From Roseateles toxinivorans (lineage in GTDB: Bacteria > Pseudomonadota > Gammaproteobacteria > Burkholderiales > Burkholderiaceae_C), in assembly GCF_004362525.1 (NCBI RefSeq), contig NZ_SNXS01000003.1, positions 372,001 to 436,000 of the forward strand: a DNA stretch of 64,000 nt, given 5' to 3'. Position 1 is the stretch's first letter. Each line of letters starts with the position of its first letter. A model generated the notes under the pieces. That model did no database searches. It saw nothing but the letters and a program-made list of their open reading frames with translations, and was not told the origin of the DNA. Below are positions 21,264 through 30,591 of the stretch, piece by piece. A program made the position numbers and the translations under genes.

Positions 21264-21267
21264 GAGT

Positions 21268-23400
21268 ATGAGTTCAATGAAAGTGGGCCGCAACGACCCT
21301 TGTCCATGCGGCAGCGGCAAGAAGTACAAAAGCTGTCACGCGCTGGTCGAACAGCGGCGGCCACCTCCGGCTCCGGTCGATGACCTCACCCGGCGTCGTC
21401 TGTACGAGGCTTTCGCGGCCTATCAGCGGGGGCAATTATCCGAGGCCGAAACGATCAGCCGAGCGATACTGAACAAGGCCCCGAGCCAGCCCGATGCGCA
21501 CCATATCCTGGGGCTGATCGCCATGCAGCAGGGCCATTTAGGGGACGCGCTGGGGTTGATCGATCACGCCATCTCGTTGGGCGAGAACGACTCCATGCAC
21601 TCCAATCGGGGGATCGTGCTGCAGGCCTTGGGACGCCATGAGGACGCCCTGCAGGCCTTCAACGCGTCCATTGCCCTTCGTCCGGCGTCTGCCCCCCTGT
21701 TGTGCAATCTGGGCGCGAGCCTGCTCAAACTCGGGCGTTTCGACGAGGCAGAGCCGGCGCTGCGGGCGGCGGTCGCGGCGGATCCTCGATTCGCCGAGGC
21801 CCACTCCGGTCTCGGGGCGCTGATGTGGGCTCGAGGTCGACCGAGTGTGGCCTTGGAGCACTACAACGACAGCTTGTCGATCGAATCGCGCCAGCCCGAA
21901 ATCTGGGACCGCGTCGGCGTGATCCTCAACGCGGTGAATCGCACCGATGAGGCCCGTGAAGCCTTCACTCGCGCCTACCAGCTTGACCCTAGCCCGGTGC
22001 GACGGCTGCGCAAGACCTTGCTGATCAGCCATGTGTTCGAGTCGCTCGACGATATGTGGGCACAGCGCAGGCGCTTCGAGGCCGGCTTGGATGAATTGAT
22101 CGAGGCCGGAGGGCTGGTTGAGAGCTCCAGCGGGCATCTATTTTGTGCAGCACTCTTCAATCTCGCTTACCAGGGCGACAATGTCCTTCCCGTCTTGCGC
22201 AAGGCGGCGGCCATGTATTCGGCGCTCTGCCCTTCATTGCAGTTCCGTGCCTTGCATGTCGACCGGCCGCGTGACGCCGCCCGACCGGTGCGCCTCGGCT
22301 TTTACAGCGCGTATGTTCATGATCACCCGGTTGCCCATTGCTACGCGGGTCTGGTCAAGGCGCTCGCCGAAGATCCGGGTTTCGAAGTGCTGCTGATCTC
22401 CGATCAGGCCCTTCCGCAAGGTGGAGGAAGGAAGCCCTACGAAGGATTCGCGGGCCGTTTCGTCCGGGTTTCAGGCTCCCATGAGGACGTGCGACGTCAA
22501 ATTGCGGGTCTCGAACTCGATGTCCTGGCCTACCAGGATATCGGCATGGACGACATCAGCTATTTCATGGGCTTTGCCCGACTCGCGCGTACGCAGATTG
22601 CCATGGGTGGGCACCCGGTGACGACCGGTCTGCCCGAGATGGACATCGTCCTTTCATCGTCCCTGGGCGAGCCGCCCGACGCTCAAGCGCATTACAGCGA
22701 GCGTCTGGTCGCACTCGATCCGGGGCTCGCGAAGTTCGAGCGGCCAACCCTGCCCGAGCGGTTCAAGGACCGCGGCGCGCTGGGGCTCCCCGAGCAGGGG
22801 AATCTCTATGTCTGCCCGATGATGCTGCACAAGATCCATCCGGATTTCGACGTGGCGGTGGCCGAGATACTGCGGCGCGACCAGCACGGGCATGCCATCT
22901 TCTTCGAGCACCCGAACGCCGGCTGGGAGCGTGATCTGAGGGCGCGGCTGGTGCATCGTCTCGGCGATCGATTGTCAGAGCGCCTGCACTTCCTGCCATT
23001 TCTCCGGGATCGCGAGGACTTTGCGGCCGTCAATTACCACGCGTCGGTGGTGCTCGATCCGTTCCATTTCGGCATTGGATCGACGGTTTGCACCACGGTC
23101 GCCGTTGGAACACCTGTCGTGACCTGGCCCTCCGGCTTCCTGCGGGGACGTGTTGGCCTAGCCTTTGCAACATTGCTGGAAGTGCCGGAGTGCATTGCGG
23201 TCGATGCCGAGGACTTCGTCAGCCGAGCCTTGCGCATTGCCGGCGACGAAGCCCTGCGAGCAGAGTTGCATCGGCGCATCCTCGCGCATGGCGACAGACT
23301 GTTTGAAGGCAGCCTGTTCCCTGAAGCAGGGCAAGCCTTCTTCCATTCCTTGCTGCCGGCCCTGCTCGACGAGCCATTGCGCCCTTCTTCCAATGACTGA
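21268..23400 (+). CDS. SEC-C / TPR / GT41-like glycosyltransferase, copy 2
   Basis: A 710-residue paralogue of the preceding gene with the same order: a SEC-C knuckle at residues 8-24 (CPC then CH, the CxC-CH variant), TPRs at about 50-250, and a GT41-like part with [10 protein letters not shown] near 346, LHKIHPDF near 521 and [15 protein letters not shown] near 618. Spacing between these motifs is almost the same in the two copies (178 and 176 residues), so they come from one duplication, but divergence suggests different acceptors or sugars. ATG 21268 follows the previous stop by 4 nt; the frame is open further upstream inside copy 1 and that extension is rejected. The end overlaps the aminotransferase gene by 8 nt. 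Confidence 0.78.
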   Translation: MSSMKVGRNDPCPCGSGKKYKSCHALVEQRRPPPAPVDDLTRRRLYEAFAAYQRGQLSEAETISRAILNKAPSQPDAHHILGLIAMQQGHLGDALGLIDHAISLGENDSMHSNRGIVLQALGRHEDALQAFNASIALRPASAPLLCNLGASLLKLGRFDEAEPALRAAVAADPRFAEAHSGLGALMWARGRPSVALEHYNDSLSIESRQPEIWDRVGVILNAVNRTDEAREAFTRAYQLDPSPVRRLRKTLLISHVFESLDDMWAQRRRFEAGLDELIEAGGLVESSSGHLFCAALFNLAYQGDNVLPVLRKAAAMYSALCPSLQFRALHVDRPRDAARPVRLGFYSAYVHDHPVAHCYAGLVKALAEDPGFEVLLISDQALPQGGGRKPYEGFAGRFVRVSGSHEDVRRQIAGLELDVLAYQDIGMDDISYFMGFARLARTQIAMGGHPVTTGLPEMDIVLSSSLGEPPDAQAHYSERLVALDPGLAKFERPTLPERFKDRGALGLPEQGNLYVCPMMLHKIHPDFDVAVAEILRRDQHGHAIFFEHPNAGWERDLRARLVHRLGDRLSERLHFLPFLRDREDFAAVNYHASVVLDPFHFGIGSTVCTTVAVGTPVVTWPSGFLRGRVGLAFATLLEVPECIAVDAEDFVSRALRIAGDEALRAELHRRILAHGDRLFEGSLFPEAGQAFFHSLLPALLDEPLRPSSND

Positions 23401-24511
23401 ACGGCCGCTCTACGTCACGCAGCCACAACTGCCTCCGCTGGACGAGTTCCTGCCGATGCTGGAGGAGATCTGGCACAGCCGTCAACTGACCAACGGCGGA
23501 CCGTTTCACGAGAGATTCGAGCAAGCCCTCTGCGAGTACCTCGGCGTCCCTCACGTCTGCTTGTTCACCAATGCAACGATCGCGCTGGTCACTGCTTTGC
23601 AGGCTTTGCGCATCGGCGGCGAGGTCATCACCACACCATATTCCTTTGTAGCCACCTCGCATGCGCTGCTGTGGAATGGCATCAAGCCTGTGTTCGTCGA
23701 TGTCGACAGGGTCACGATGAATCTGGACCCGGCAGGCATCGAGGCTGCCATCACGCCGCAGACCACGGCCATCCTGCCGGTCCACTGCTATGGCCAGCCC
23801 TGCGATGTGGCCGAGATCGAGCGCATTGCCGACACCTACAATTTGCGCGTCATCTACGATGCGGCGCACGCGTTCGGCGTTCGCACGCCTGCCGGCAGCA
23901 TCTTGAATCACGGTGATCTGTCGGTGCTGAGCTTTCATGCCACGAAGGTGTTCAATACCTTTGAGGGTGGCGCCATCATCTGCAGGGATGCGAAGACCAA
24001 ACAGCGCATCGACCAGTTGAAGAATTTCGGCTTTGTCGACGAGGTCACCGTTGTCGCACCGGGCATCAACGGCAAGATGAGCGAGTTCAACGCCGCGCTC
24101 GGACTGCTGCAACTGCGCCATATCGACCGCGCACTGGAGGTGCGCGAACAGGTCGCGCAGCGCTATCGGGCAGCGCTTGCCGGCGTCGCGGGCCTGCAAT
24201 GTCTGCCGGCGGGTCCTTCACAGGGCCGTAACAATGCCTACTTTCCGATCCGTGTGCTGCCCCGCTATCCGCTGAGCCGCGACGGGCTGTATGAGCGCTT
24301 GCAGGAGTCCGGCATCTTTGCTCGCCGCTACTTCTATCCCTTGATCAGCAGCTTTCCTATGTACCGAGGCCTGCCGTCGGCCGCTGCTGGCCACTTGCCC
24401 CTGGCCGAGCAGGCGGCTCGCGAGGTGCTGTGCCTGCCCATGCATGCAGAACTGGATCCCGGTGATCAGCAGCGCGTCATAGACGTGCTGCGTGATCCGC
24501 TGACCCGATGA
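23393..24511 (+). CDS. DegT/DnrJ/EryC1 sugar aminotransferase (VioA-like)
   Basis: A 372-residue PLP enzyme of the sugar aminotransferase family, which converts a nucleotide-linked keto-sugar to an amino sugar using glutamate. The PLP lysine lies in [17 protein letters not shown] near residue 184. [15 protein letters not shown] and the DAAHAFGVR segment supply the other cofactor contacts. Among known types it looks closest to the VioA/FdtB class that makes 4- or 3-amino-4,6-dideoxy sugars on dTDP (judged by eye). It starts within the last codons of the upstream glycosyltransferase and overlaps the WbqC gene as ATGA, so it belongs to the same operon. Confidence 0.88.
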   Translation: MTERPLYVTQPQLPPLDEFLPMLEEIWHSRQLTNGGPFHERFEQALCEYLGVPHVCLFTNATIALVTALQALRIGGEVITTPYSFVATSHALLWNGIKPVFVDVDRVTMNLDPAGIEAAITPQTTAILPVHCYGQPCDVAEIERIADTYNLRVIYDAAHAFGVRTPAGSILNHGDLSVLSFHATKVFNTFEGGAIICRDAKTKQRIDQLKNFGFVDEVTVVAPGINGKMSEFNAALGLLQLRHIDRALEVREQVAQRYRAALAGVAGLQCLPAGPSQGRNNAYFPIRVLPRYPLSRDGLYERLQESGIFARRYFYPLISSFPMYRGLPSAAAGHLPLAEQAAREVLCLPMHAELDPGDQQRVIDVLRDPLTR

Positions 24512-25266
24512 ACGCGACGGATCGGGTGGAGCAGGACGGTTCGGAAGACGCCAGGCGGCGAGTTGCCGTGATGCAGCCCTACTTCCTGCCCTACATCGGC
24601 TACTTCCAGCTGATGTCGGCAGTGGACTTGTTCGTGGTGTTCGATGACGTGAACTACATCAACCGCGGATGGATCAATCGCAACCGCATGCTCGTTGGCG
24701 GGGGGGCACACCTGTTTTCAGTGCCGCTGTCCGGTGCCAGCCAGAACCGCCTCATCTGCGACATCGAACTGGTGGCTGATGGGCACTGGCGGGAGCGCCT
24801 GCTGCGCACCGCCGGCCAGGCCTATGCGAGAGCACCGATGCGGGGGCGGGTGCTGCCGCTGCTGGAGCGTGTGATCCAATGCCCTGCGCAGCGGCTTGAC
24901 GAGTTCCTGCTTCACAGCCTTCAAGAGGTGGCCGCTTACCTGGCGATCAGCACCGAGATACGTCCGAGTTCGCGGGTGTACGACAATACGCACTTGAAAG
25001 CGCAGGATCGGATCATTGACATCTGCAAACGCGAGCGCGCGGGCACCTATGTCAATGCGATCGGAGGTCGAGAGTTGTATGACGCCGCGGAATTTGCGCG
25101 ACAAGGCTTGGAGCTCTGTTTTGTTCGGCCCCGGCTGGAGGCCTATGCGCAGCAGGGCGTGTCGGAGCCTGTGCCAGGCCTGTCCATTTTGGACGTGCTG
25201 ATGAACAACGACGTTCCGACAGTTCGCGCGATGCTGAGCCAAGCCGATCTGGTTCACACCCCTTGA
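24508..25266 (+). CDS. WbqC family protein
   Basis: A 252-residue protein of the WbqC-like family, recognised by VAVMQPYFLPYIGYFQLM, followed by FVVFDDVNYINRGWINRNRM. The family occurs in O-antigen and protein-glycosylation clusters; biochemical function is not established, although roles in sugar N-acylation or amino acid attachment have been suggested. The start overlaps the aminotransferase stop by 4 nt. Its place next to a carrier protein and an adenylating enzyme fits an acyl-transfer step, which is an inference. Confidence 0.88.
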   Translation: MNATDRVEQDGSEDARRRVAVMQPYFLPYIGYFQLMSAVDLFVVFDDVNYINRGWINRNRMLVGGGAHLFSVPLSGASQNRLICDIELVADGHWRERLLRTAGQAYARAPMRGRVLPLLERVIQCPAQRLDEFLLHSLQEVAAYLAISTEIRPSSRVYDNTHLKAQDRIIDICKRERAGTYVNAIGGRELYDAAEFARQGLELCFVRPRLEAYAQQGVSEPVPGLSILDVLMNNDVPTVRAMLSQADLVHTP

Positions 25267-25313
25267 TAGACGACCATTGACCCATGGCCGCTGCTGGCGG
25301 CCCCTTCATCACC

Positions 25314-25541
25314 ATGTCCCTTGAACACGTTTTCGCCGAAGTCTTCAATATCCCCCAAGAGCAGGTGACGGATCTGCTTCAACTGGACCAGATTGCCAGC
25401 TGGGACTCCCTGTCCCACATGATGCTGATAGGCAGGTTGGAAGACGAGTTCAAGGTCCAGCTCAGCGGTGACGAGATTGCCGATCTCCGTTCGGTCGCCG
25501 ATGCGCGCCGCGCATTGCTTGCGCATGGAGCGGCAGTGTGA
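25314..25541 (+). CDS. Stand-alone acyl carrier protein
   Basis: A 75-residue carrier protein. The phosphopantetheine serine is Ser32 in WDSLSHMML, and helix 2 continues as LIGRLEDEFKVQL. It differs from housekeeping AcpP (no DSLDTVEL), so it is a pathway-specific carrier that could hold an amino, hydroxy or fatty acyl group as a thioester. ATG 25314 (MSLEHVF) gives the normal ACP length; an earlier in-frame ATG at 25284 would add ten residues. The stop overlaps the GTG start of the SDR gene. Confidence 0.88.
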   Translation: MSLEHVFAEVFNIPQEQVTDLLQLDQIASWDSLSHMMLIGRLEDEFKVQLSGDEIADLRSVADARRALLAHGAAV

Positions 25542-26290
25542 TTTTGCATGGCGCACAGGTGTTGCTGACCGGCGGCGGTCGTGGCCTCGGCAGGCACCTG
25601 CTGGAGCGGTTGCTTGAGCAGGGTTGCCGGGTCGGCGTGCTGGAACGTGACGAATCACTCTGCGCCGAGTTGCGTGATCGCCACGGTGACGGCGTGATGG
25701 TGGAGGTCGCCGACCTTTCCGATGCGCAGTCGGCCGACAGCGGCGTCCAGGCCTTGATTGCTCGCGGCTTGGCGCCGGAGTTGCTGGTCAACAACGCCGG
25801 AATCATCCACAACGAGCCGTTGGTGAACATGTTGGCCAGAGGGGACCGCGTGCATGGTCTGGACAGCTGGCGCCGCGTTCTCTCGGCGGATCTCGACTCG
25901 GTGTTCTTCGTCACTCGCCGCGTCGTCGATGACATGCTGAGGCGGCGTTGCCGCGGCGTGATCGTTTCGATCAGCTCGATCGCCGCCCATGGCAATGCCG
26001 GGCAGAGCGCCTATGCCGCAGCCAAGGCCGGCGTGAACGCGTTGACGATGACCTGGGCCAAAGAGCTCGGGCCCCTGGGCCTGCGTTTTGCCGCCATTGC
26101 CCCAGGCTTCATCGACACGCCGTCAACCCGCGCAGCCCTGAGCGAAAGCACGCTTCAGAAGCTTCAGCAAATGGTGCCGTTGCGTCGGCTGGGCGATCCG
26201 GAGGCAGTGTTCCTGGCAGTCAAGCATGTGGCCGAAAATGACTATGTCAGCGGCACCGTCCTCGAGGTCGACGGAGGGCTCAGCCTGTGA
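25538..26290 (+). CDS. Short-chain dehydrogenase/reductase (FabG-like)
   Basis: A 250-residue classical SDR with a GTG start overlapping the ACP stop. It has the cofactor loop TGGGRGLGRHL, the NNAG motif (NNAGIIHNE), and the catalytic Ser-Tyr-Lys triad in SISSIAAHGNAGQSAYAAAK. Position right after an ACP suggests reduction of a ketoacyl-ACP or formation of a hydroxyacyl group that later decorates the sugar; reduction of a sugar intermediate is the alternative. The end overlaps the next GTG start as GTGA. Confidence 0.88.
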   Translation: MILHGAQVLLTGGGRGLGRHLLERLLEQGCRVGVLERDESLCAELRDRHGDGVMVEVADLSDAQSADSGVQALIARGLAPELLVNNAGIIHNEPLVNMLARGDRVHGLDSWRRVLSADLDSVFFVTRRVVDDMLRRRCRGVIVSISSIAAHGNAGQSAYAAAKAGVNALTMTWAKELGPLGLRFAAIAPGFIDTPSTRAALSESTLQKLQQMVPLRRLGDPEAVFLAVKHVAENDYVSGTVLEVDGGLSL

Positions 26291-27849
26291 CGGGTGGGCA
26301 GCCATCGCCACATTGCCATTTCAATCTGGGCACCGCCTTTGCCGAGGTCTGCTCTCGTTTTGTTCAGCGCACGGCGCTTCTCTACCCCGCCGATCAGCGC
26401 CGTGTCAGTTACGGCGAGTTGGCCGAGTTGGTGGATGTTGCCGTCGGTGCGCTCGCCAGCAGGGCGATGCCCAGGGGCGGCATCGTTGCACTCTTCCATG
26501 ACAAGTCGCCCCAGGCCTTTGCCTTGATGCTGGCCTGTCTCCGCTTGGGCCTGCCCTATGTGAATCTGGATCCGGACAGTCCCTGGGAGCGGATTCGACG
26601 CATCCTTGAGCGCTGCCAGCCCGCCCTGGTGCTGAACGCGTTCCCATCGTTGGCGTGCGATGCGCAGCTCCAGGCCGCGGTTGCGGTGACGCCCCTGCAA
26701 GACCTGTACCGCCCTGGCGCGGCATCGTCGAGCGCGGACGAGCCTGTCGTCAGCGGCAATATGCCGGCCTATCTGATGTTCACCAGCGGCTCGACCGGTC
26801 AGCCCAAGGGCGCGGTGATGTCCCACGCTAACGTGCTGTGGTTCATCGCCTGGGCCCGGCGGCGCTTCCAGATTGGTCCCGATGACGTGCTGAGCAATGC
26901 GAACCCGATGTACTTTGACAACTCGGTGTTCGACTTCTATGCCGCCATATTCTCCGGGGCCACGCTGGTTCCGCTCACATCCGTCCAGGTGCGCGACGCA
27001 CGCAAGCTGGTGCGGCTGGTGGATGAGGCGGCCTGCACGCTTTGGTTTTCTGTCCCGTCGTTGCTGGTCTTCCTGCTCACAATGCGCGCCTTGTCGGCCG
27101 GAAGCTGGCAGGGCATGAGGTGCATCGCTTTCGGCGGCGAGGGCTTTCCAAAGCGTCGATTGCGCGAGCTGTTCGAGCTGTTCGGCCCGCGAGCGCGCTT
27201 CGAGAATGTCTACGGCCCGACCGAATGCACCTGCATCTGCTCGGCGCACCGTGTCGAAGCCACTGATCTGGATGACCTCCATGGCTTGGCGCCGCTGGGC
27301 CATCTGGCACCAACCTTCGACTATCGCCTTTTGCCGGTAGAGGGAGAAGGTCCGGAGTGCGGTGAGCTCATGCTGCTCGGTCCTCAGGTCGGACTGGGCT
27401 ACTACCGCGATCCAGAGCGGACCGCGGCCGCCTTCGTGCAGAACCCCATGCAGGAGGCCTATCTGGAGACTGGCTACCGGACCGGGGATATTGTTGAGCG
27501 CGATGCGACCGGGCGCTTGCACTTCCGGGGGCGCGTCGATCACCAGATCAAACACATGGGATATCGCATAGAGCTCGAGGAGATTGAGGCCGCGTTGTCA
27601 AGTCTTGATGGTGTGCAGGAGTGCGCGGCCATCTACCTGAAATCGACCGATGGTCTGGGGCAGATCCTCGCCTATGCCGTCGCCCATGGCGAAACCGCCG
27701 GCCTGCGTGAGGCCCTCGCGCAGCTGTTGCCTGCTTACATGTTGCCGAGGCATCTTCATTTCATCGATGCGCTTCCGAAGAACGCGAACGGCAAGATTGA
27801 CCGCCGTGCGTTGCTCTCGCGTGCGGCTCAAGGAGGAACTCCATCTTGA
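26287..27849 (+). CDS. AMP-dependent adenylating enzyme (NRPS A-domain / DltA-like)
   Basis: A 520-residue acyl- or aminoacyl-adenylate-forming enzyme that should activate a carboxylic acid with ATP and load it on the nearby carrier protein. It shows LMFTSGSTGQPKGAVMSH (P-loop, near residue 160), FDNSVFDFY (A4 motif), ENVYGPTECT, TGYRTGD and the C-terminal lysine in NGKIDRRAL. The Asp in the A4 motif is the one that binds the alpha-amino group in amino-acid-specific domains, so an amino acid substrate is favoured over a fatty acid (inference). GTG start overlaps the SDR stop. No thiolation or condensation domain is fused. Confidence 0.88.
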   Translation: MTGGQPSPHCHFNLGTAFAEVCSRFVQRTALLYPADQRRVSYGELAELVDVAVGALASRAMPRGGIVALFHDKSPQAFALMLACLRLGLPYVNLDPDSPWERIRRILERCQPALVLNAFPSLACDAQLQAAVAVTPLQDLYRPGAASSSADEPVVSGNMPAYLMFTSGSTGQPKGAVMSHANVLWFIAWARRRFQIGPDDVLSNANPMYFDNSVFDFYAAIFSGATLVPLTSVQVRDARKLVRLVDEAACTLWFSVPSLLVFLLTMRALSAGSWQGMRCIAFGGEGFPKRRLRELFELFGPRARFENVYGPTECTCICSAHRVEATDLDDLHGLAPLGHLAPTFDYRLLPVEGEGPECGELMLLGPQVGLGYYRDPERTAAAFVQNPMQEAYLETGYRTGDIVERDATGRLHFRGRVDHQIKHMGYRIELEEIEAALSSLDGVQECAAIYLKSTDGLGQILAYAVAHGETAGLREALAQLLPAYMLPRHLHFIDALPKNANGKIDRRALLSRAAQGGTPS

Positions 27850-28544
27850 AAACGGAATCGGTCCACAAGCCCCTGGTCCTGTTTGGCTGCGGCAAGATCG
27901 CTGAAGTGGTGCTTCAGGTGCTGAAGCAGGCGGGTGATCGTGAGGTCGTGGCTGTCTGCGCGGACCGCGAGTTCCTGCCAGGCGACCGCTGGCAAGGCTT
28001 GCCGACAGTGGCCTTCGAAGACTTGCCGGCGCAGTTCCCACCCGATCGCTTTGATCTGTTCGTGGCCCTGGGCTATCAGCAGATGAATCGATTGCGTGCC
28101 GACAAATGCCAGGCGGCACGGGCCCTCGGCTACACGCTGGCATCGGTGATCGACCCGGTGGCCCGATTGCCGGCGGACTCCGTCCATGGGGACAATTGCT
28201 TCTTCATGGGCCCGCTGCATGTGCATCCCTGCGTCAGCTTCGGCAGCAACGTCTTCATGTGGAGCGGTGCAATCGTTGGCCACCACAGCAGCATCGGGGA
28301 CAACTGCTGGATCACCTCCGGGGCCAATATTGCCGGTGTTGTTGATGTCGGGCAAGACAGTTTCTTTGCCATCAACAGCACGGTTGCCCATGGGGTCAAG
28401 GTCGGTGCACGCTGCTTTGTCGGCGCCAATGCGCTGATAACCCGGGCAACCGAGGATGACCAGGTCTTTGTCGTCGAGAGCACCAAGCCGCAGCGGCTGA
28501 CCAGCGCCCAGTTTTTCCGGATGTCCCGAATCGGTGATCTTTGA
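27846..28544 (+). CDS. NeuD/PglD-like left-handed beta-helix acyltransferase
   Basis: A 232-residue protein with an N-terminal Rossmann-type domain (LVLFGCGKIAEVVLQVL, about 1-90) and a C-terminal hexapeptide-repeat beta-helix (about 100-225). This is the NeuD/PglD architecture used for N- or O-acetylation of sugar nucleotides. A likely catalytic His is in GAIVGHHSSIG. It starts at TTG, overlapping the previous stop as TTGA; a strong AAGGAGGA 8 nt upstream supports this start. It is the probable transferase that moves the acyl group onto the amino sugar, whether from CoA or from the ACP. Confidence 0.82.
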   Translation: MKTESVHKPLVLFGCGKIAEVVLQVLKQAGDREVVAVCADREFLPGDRWQGLPTVAFEDLPAQFPPDRFDLFVALGYQQMNRLRADKCQAARALGYTLASVIDPVARLPADSVHGDNCFFMGPLHVHPCVSFGSNVFMWSGAIVGHHSSIGDNCWITSGANIAGVVDVGQDSFFAINSTVAHGVKVGARCFVGANALITRATEDDQVFVVESTKPQRLTSAQFFRMSRIGDL

Positions 28545-28578
28545 ATCGCCGCAACTCTTATTGCCTTGTTGACTTGCC

Positions 28579-29604
28579 ATGAAACTCGATCTGTGCAGGC
28601 TCTATGTCTGCCCCCTGACTCATACGCCTCTTGAACTGCTGGTCGATCAACAAGACGGCGACGAGGTCTTGGTCGGCCGCCTTGCCAGTGCGGTGTCCGG
28701 CCTCAGCTTTCCCGTCGCCGATGGTGTTCCGGACTTCACCCACCCGAGCAAGTTGCCGCCCTCCGACCAGGCCGCCAAGGACTGGTACGACGCCAATGCG
28801 GACGTCTACGACGAGTTCCTGCCGCTGACGTTCAAGACCTTTGGTGAAGACGAGACGGCGGTGCGTCAGGATTTGGTGGACCGTCTGCACTTGCAGCCGC
28901 ATCACAAGGTGCTCGAAGTGGGGGCTGGGACGGGGCGGGATTCGATCGTCATTGCGCAACAGCTGTCGGCCCTAGGCGAACTGCATCTGCAGGACCTGGC
29001 CTGGTCAGTGCTGTCGCACAGCCGAGCCAAGCTGGAGGGCTTTGATGTCCCGGTCTCATATCACGTGGGCAACGCCGCCTTCCTGCCCTATCCGGACCAC
29101 TACTTCGACGCAGTGTTCCATTTCGGGGGGCTGAACACCTTCGCGGACATCCAGCGCTTCCTGGCTGAATGCGTGCGTGTCACCAAACCGGGTGGCCGTA
29201 TCGTTGTCGGGGACGAAAGCATGCCGGCCTGGCTGCGCGAGACCGAGTTCGGTCGGATCCTGATGAATTCCAATCCGCATTACCGCTACGAACTGCCGCT
29301 GCAGCACATGCCCGTGCAAGCGCGCAAGGTCAAGCTCGAGTGGATCATCGGCGGCGTGTTCTATGTGATCGAGTTCGACGTGGGGCAGGGCGTGCCTGAA
29401 GCCGACTTCGACTTCGAGATTCCGGGGCCCCGTGGGGGCAGCCACCGAACACGTTACTACGGTCACCTGGAAGGTGTCTCCGAGGCGACGCGCCAGCTGG
29501 CCCAACGTGCCAGAGCTCAGTCGGGCAAGAGCATGCATGGCTGGCTGGAAGAGGTCATCGCCGAGGCTGCCCGCCGCGAACTTGGCCAGGAAGGGAAGCA
29601 ATGA
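28579..29604 (+). CDS. Class I methyltransferase with Trm112-like N-terminus
   Basis: A 341-residue protein. Residues 1-55 resemble a Trm112/UPF0434 module (LYVCPLTHTPLELL then SFPVADGVPDF) but only the first cysteine pair is present, so zinc binding may be lost. Residues about 80-250 are a SAM methyltransferase domain with VLEVGAGTGRDS as motif I and VTKPGGRIVVGDES later. The substrate is unknown; sugar or acyl-group methylation is plausible from context. It follows the acyltransferase gene by 34 nt and precedes the propeller protein. Confidence 0.8.
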   Translation: MKLDLCRLYVCPLTHTPLELLVDQQDGDEVLVGRLASAVSGLSFPVADGVPDFTHPSKLPPSDQAAKDWYDANADVYDEFLPLTFKTFGEDETAVRQDLVDRLHLQPHHKVLEVGAGTGRDSIVIAQQLSALGELHLQDLAWSVLSHSRAKLEGFDVPVSYHVGNAAFLPYPDHYFDAVFHFGGLNTFADIQRFLAECVRVTKPGGRIVVGDESMPAWLRETEFGRILMNSNPHYRYELPLQHMPVQARKVKLEWIIGGVFYVIEFDVGQGVPEADFDFEIPGPRGGSHRTRYYGHLEGVSEATRQLAQRARAQSGKSMHGWLEEVIAEAARRELGQEGKQ

Positions 29605-29634
29605 TCAACACGGCCAGGCAGGAGTAGTCGGGTC

Positions 29635-30576
29635 ATGCAATGGATCAAGCAAGGCCTCATTTTCAACCCCAGCGCGATCGGCTCCGTGCCGGCAACGCAC
29701 GCGCAGTGTCCGGTTCCTTTGCTGGTCGGCGAACGGCTGCGCCTCTATTTCTCATGGCGCCCGCCGGCAGCGGCCGATGGTCAGTACCGCGCGCAAGGGG
29801 GATTTCTGGAGGTTGATCCCCAAGACCCGTCGCGCGTGCTCTATGTTCATGACCAGGCGATACTTCCTCTTGGGGCTGCCGGAGACTTCGACCACTTTGG
29901 TTGCATGCCGGGTGGTGTCGTGTCGCATGGCGGCCGGGTCTACCTGTATTACTGCGGGTGGGACCGCCGCGTCAGCGTGCCCTACAACTGGGCCATTGGT
30001 CTGGCCGTCAGTGAAGACGGAGGCCGGTCGTTCCAGCGTGTCGGGCAGGGCCCGGTGCTCGGCCCTACTCTGGATGAGCCCTTCCTGCAAGCCTGCCCGA
30101 CGGTACGAGTCATCGATGGCCGCTGGCATATGTGGTACCTCTCCGGCCTTGGCTGGCTGTCGACGGCAACCGGCCTGGAGTCCAGGTACGTTCTGATGCA
30201 TGCCGAGTCCGACGACGGTATGCGCTGGCGGCGAAACGGCAAGCCGCTGCTGACTGCGCGGGTCGAAGAGGAATGCCAGACCAGCGCCGCGTTCCTCGAG
30301 CGGGACGGTGTCCACCATATGTGGTTCTCCTACCGCCACGGCATTGACTTCCGCAACCCAGCAAGAGGCTACCGCATCGGGCATGCCACGTCGGTGGATC
30401 TGCGTCACTGGGAGCGAAGCGACGATGCTGCCGGCATTGATCTGTCACCAACCGGATGGGATGCCGAGATGCAGTGCTATCCCAGCGTGATCTCGATCGG
30501 CGAACGCACCTATATGTTTTACTGTGGCAATCAGTTTGGTGCGGGCGGATTTGGCTACGCCGAGCTGGAGCGTTGA
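29635..30576 (+). CDS. Five-bladed beta-propeller protein (GH43/GH130-like)
   Basis: A 313-residue protein without signal peptide whose repeated strands (LRLYFSWRP, VYLYYCGWD, WHMWYLSGLGW, HHMWFSYRHG, TYMFYCGNQ) mark a five-bladed propeller like those of GH43/GH32/GH130 glycosidases and phosphorylases. Candidate acidic residues are in AAGDFDHFGCMPG and TGWDAEMQCYP. Cytoplasmic relatives occur in glycan biosynthesis clusters, where they may trim or transfer sugars; the activity here is unknown. It ends the co-directional run, 15 nt from a convergent gene. Confidence 0.7.
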   Translation: MQWIKQGLIFNPSAIGSVPATHAQCPVPLLVGERLRLYFSWRPPAAADGQYRAQGGFLEVDPQDPSRVLYVHDQAILPLGAAGDFDHFGCMPGGVVSHGGRVYLYYCGWDRRVSVPYNWAIGLAVSEDGGRSFQRVGQGPVLGPTLDEPFLQACPTVRVIDGRWHMWYLSGLGWLSTATGLESRYVLMHAESDDGMRWRRNGKPLLTARVEEECQTSAAFLERDGVHHMWFSYRHGIDFRNPARGYRIGHATSVDLRHWERSDDAAGIDLSPTGWDAEMQCYPSVISIGERTYMFYCGNQFGAGGFGYAELER

Positions 30577-30591
30577 GTTGCCCGGAGGTCG

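Noticed and set aside
29601-29627. An eight-codon open frame starting at the ATGA after the Trm112-like methyltransferase
   Set aside because: Too short to support as a gene; at most it serves ribosome re-entry before the propeller gene.
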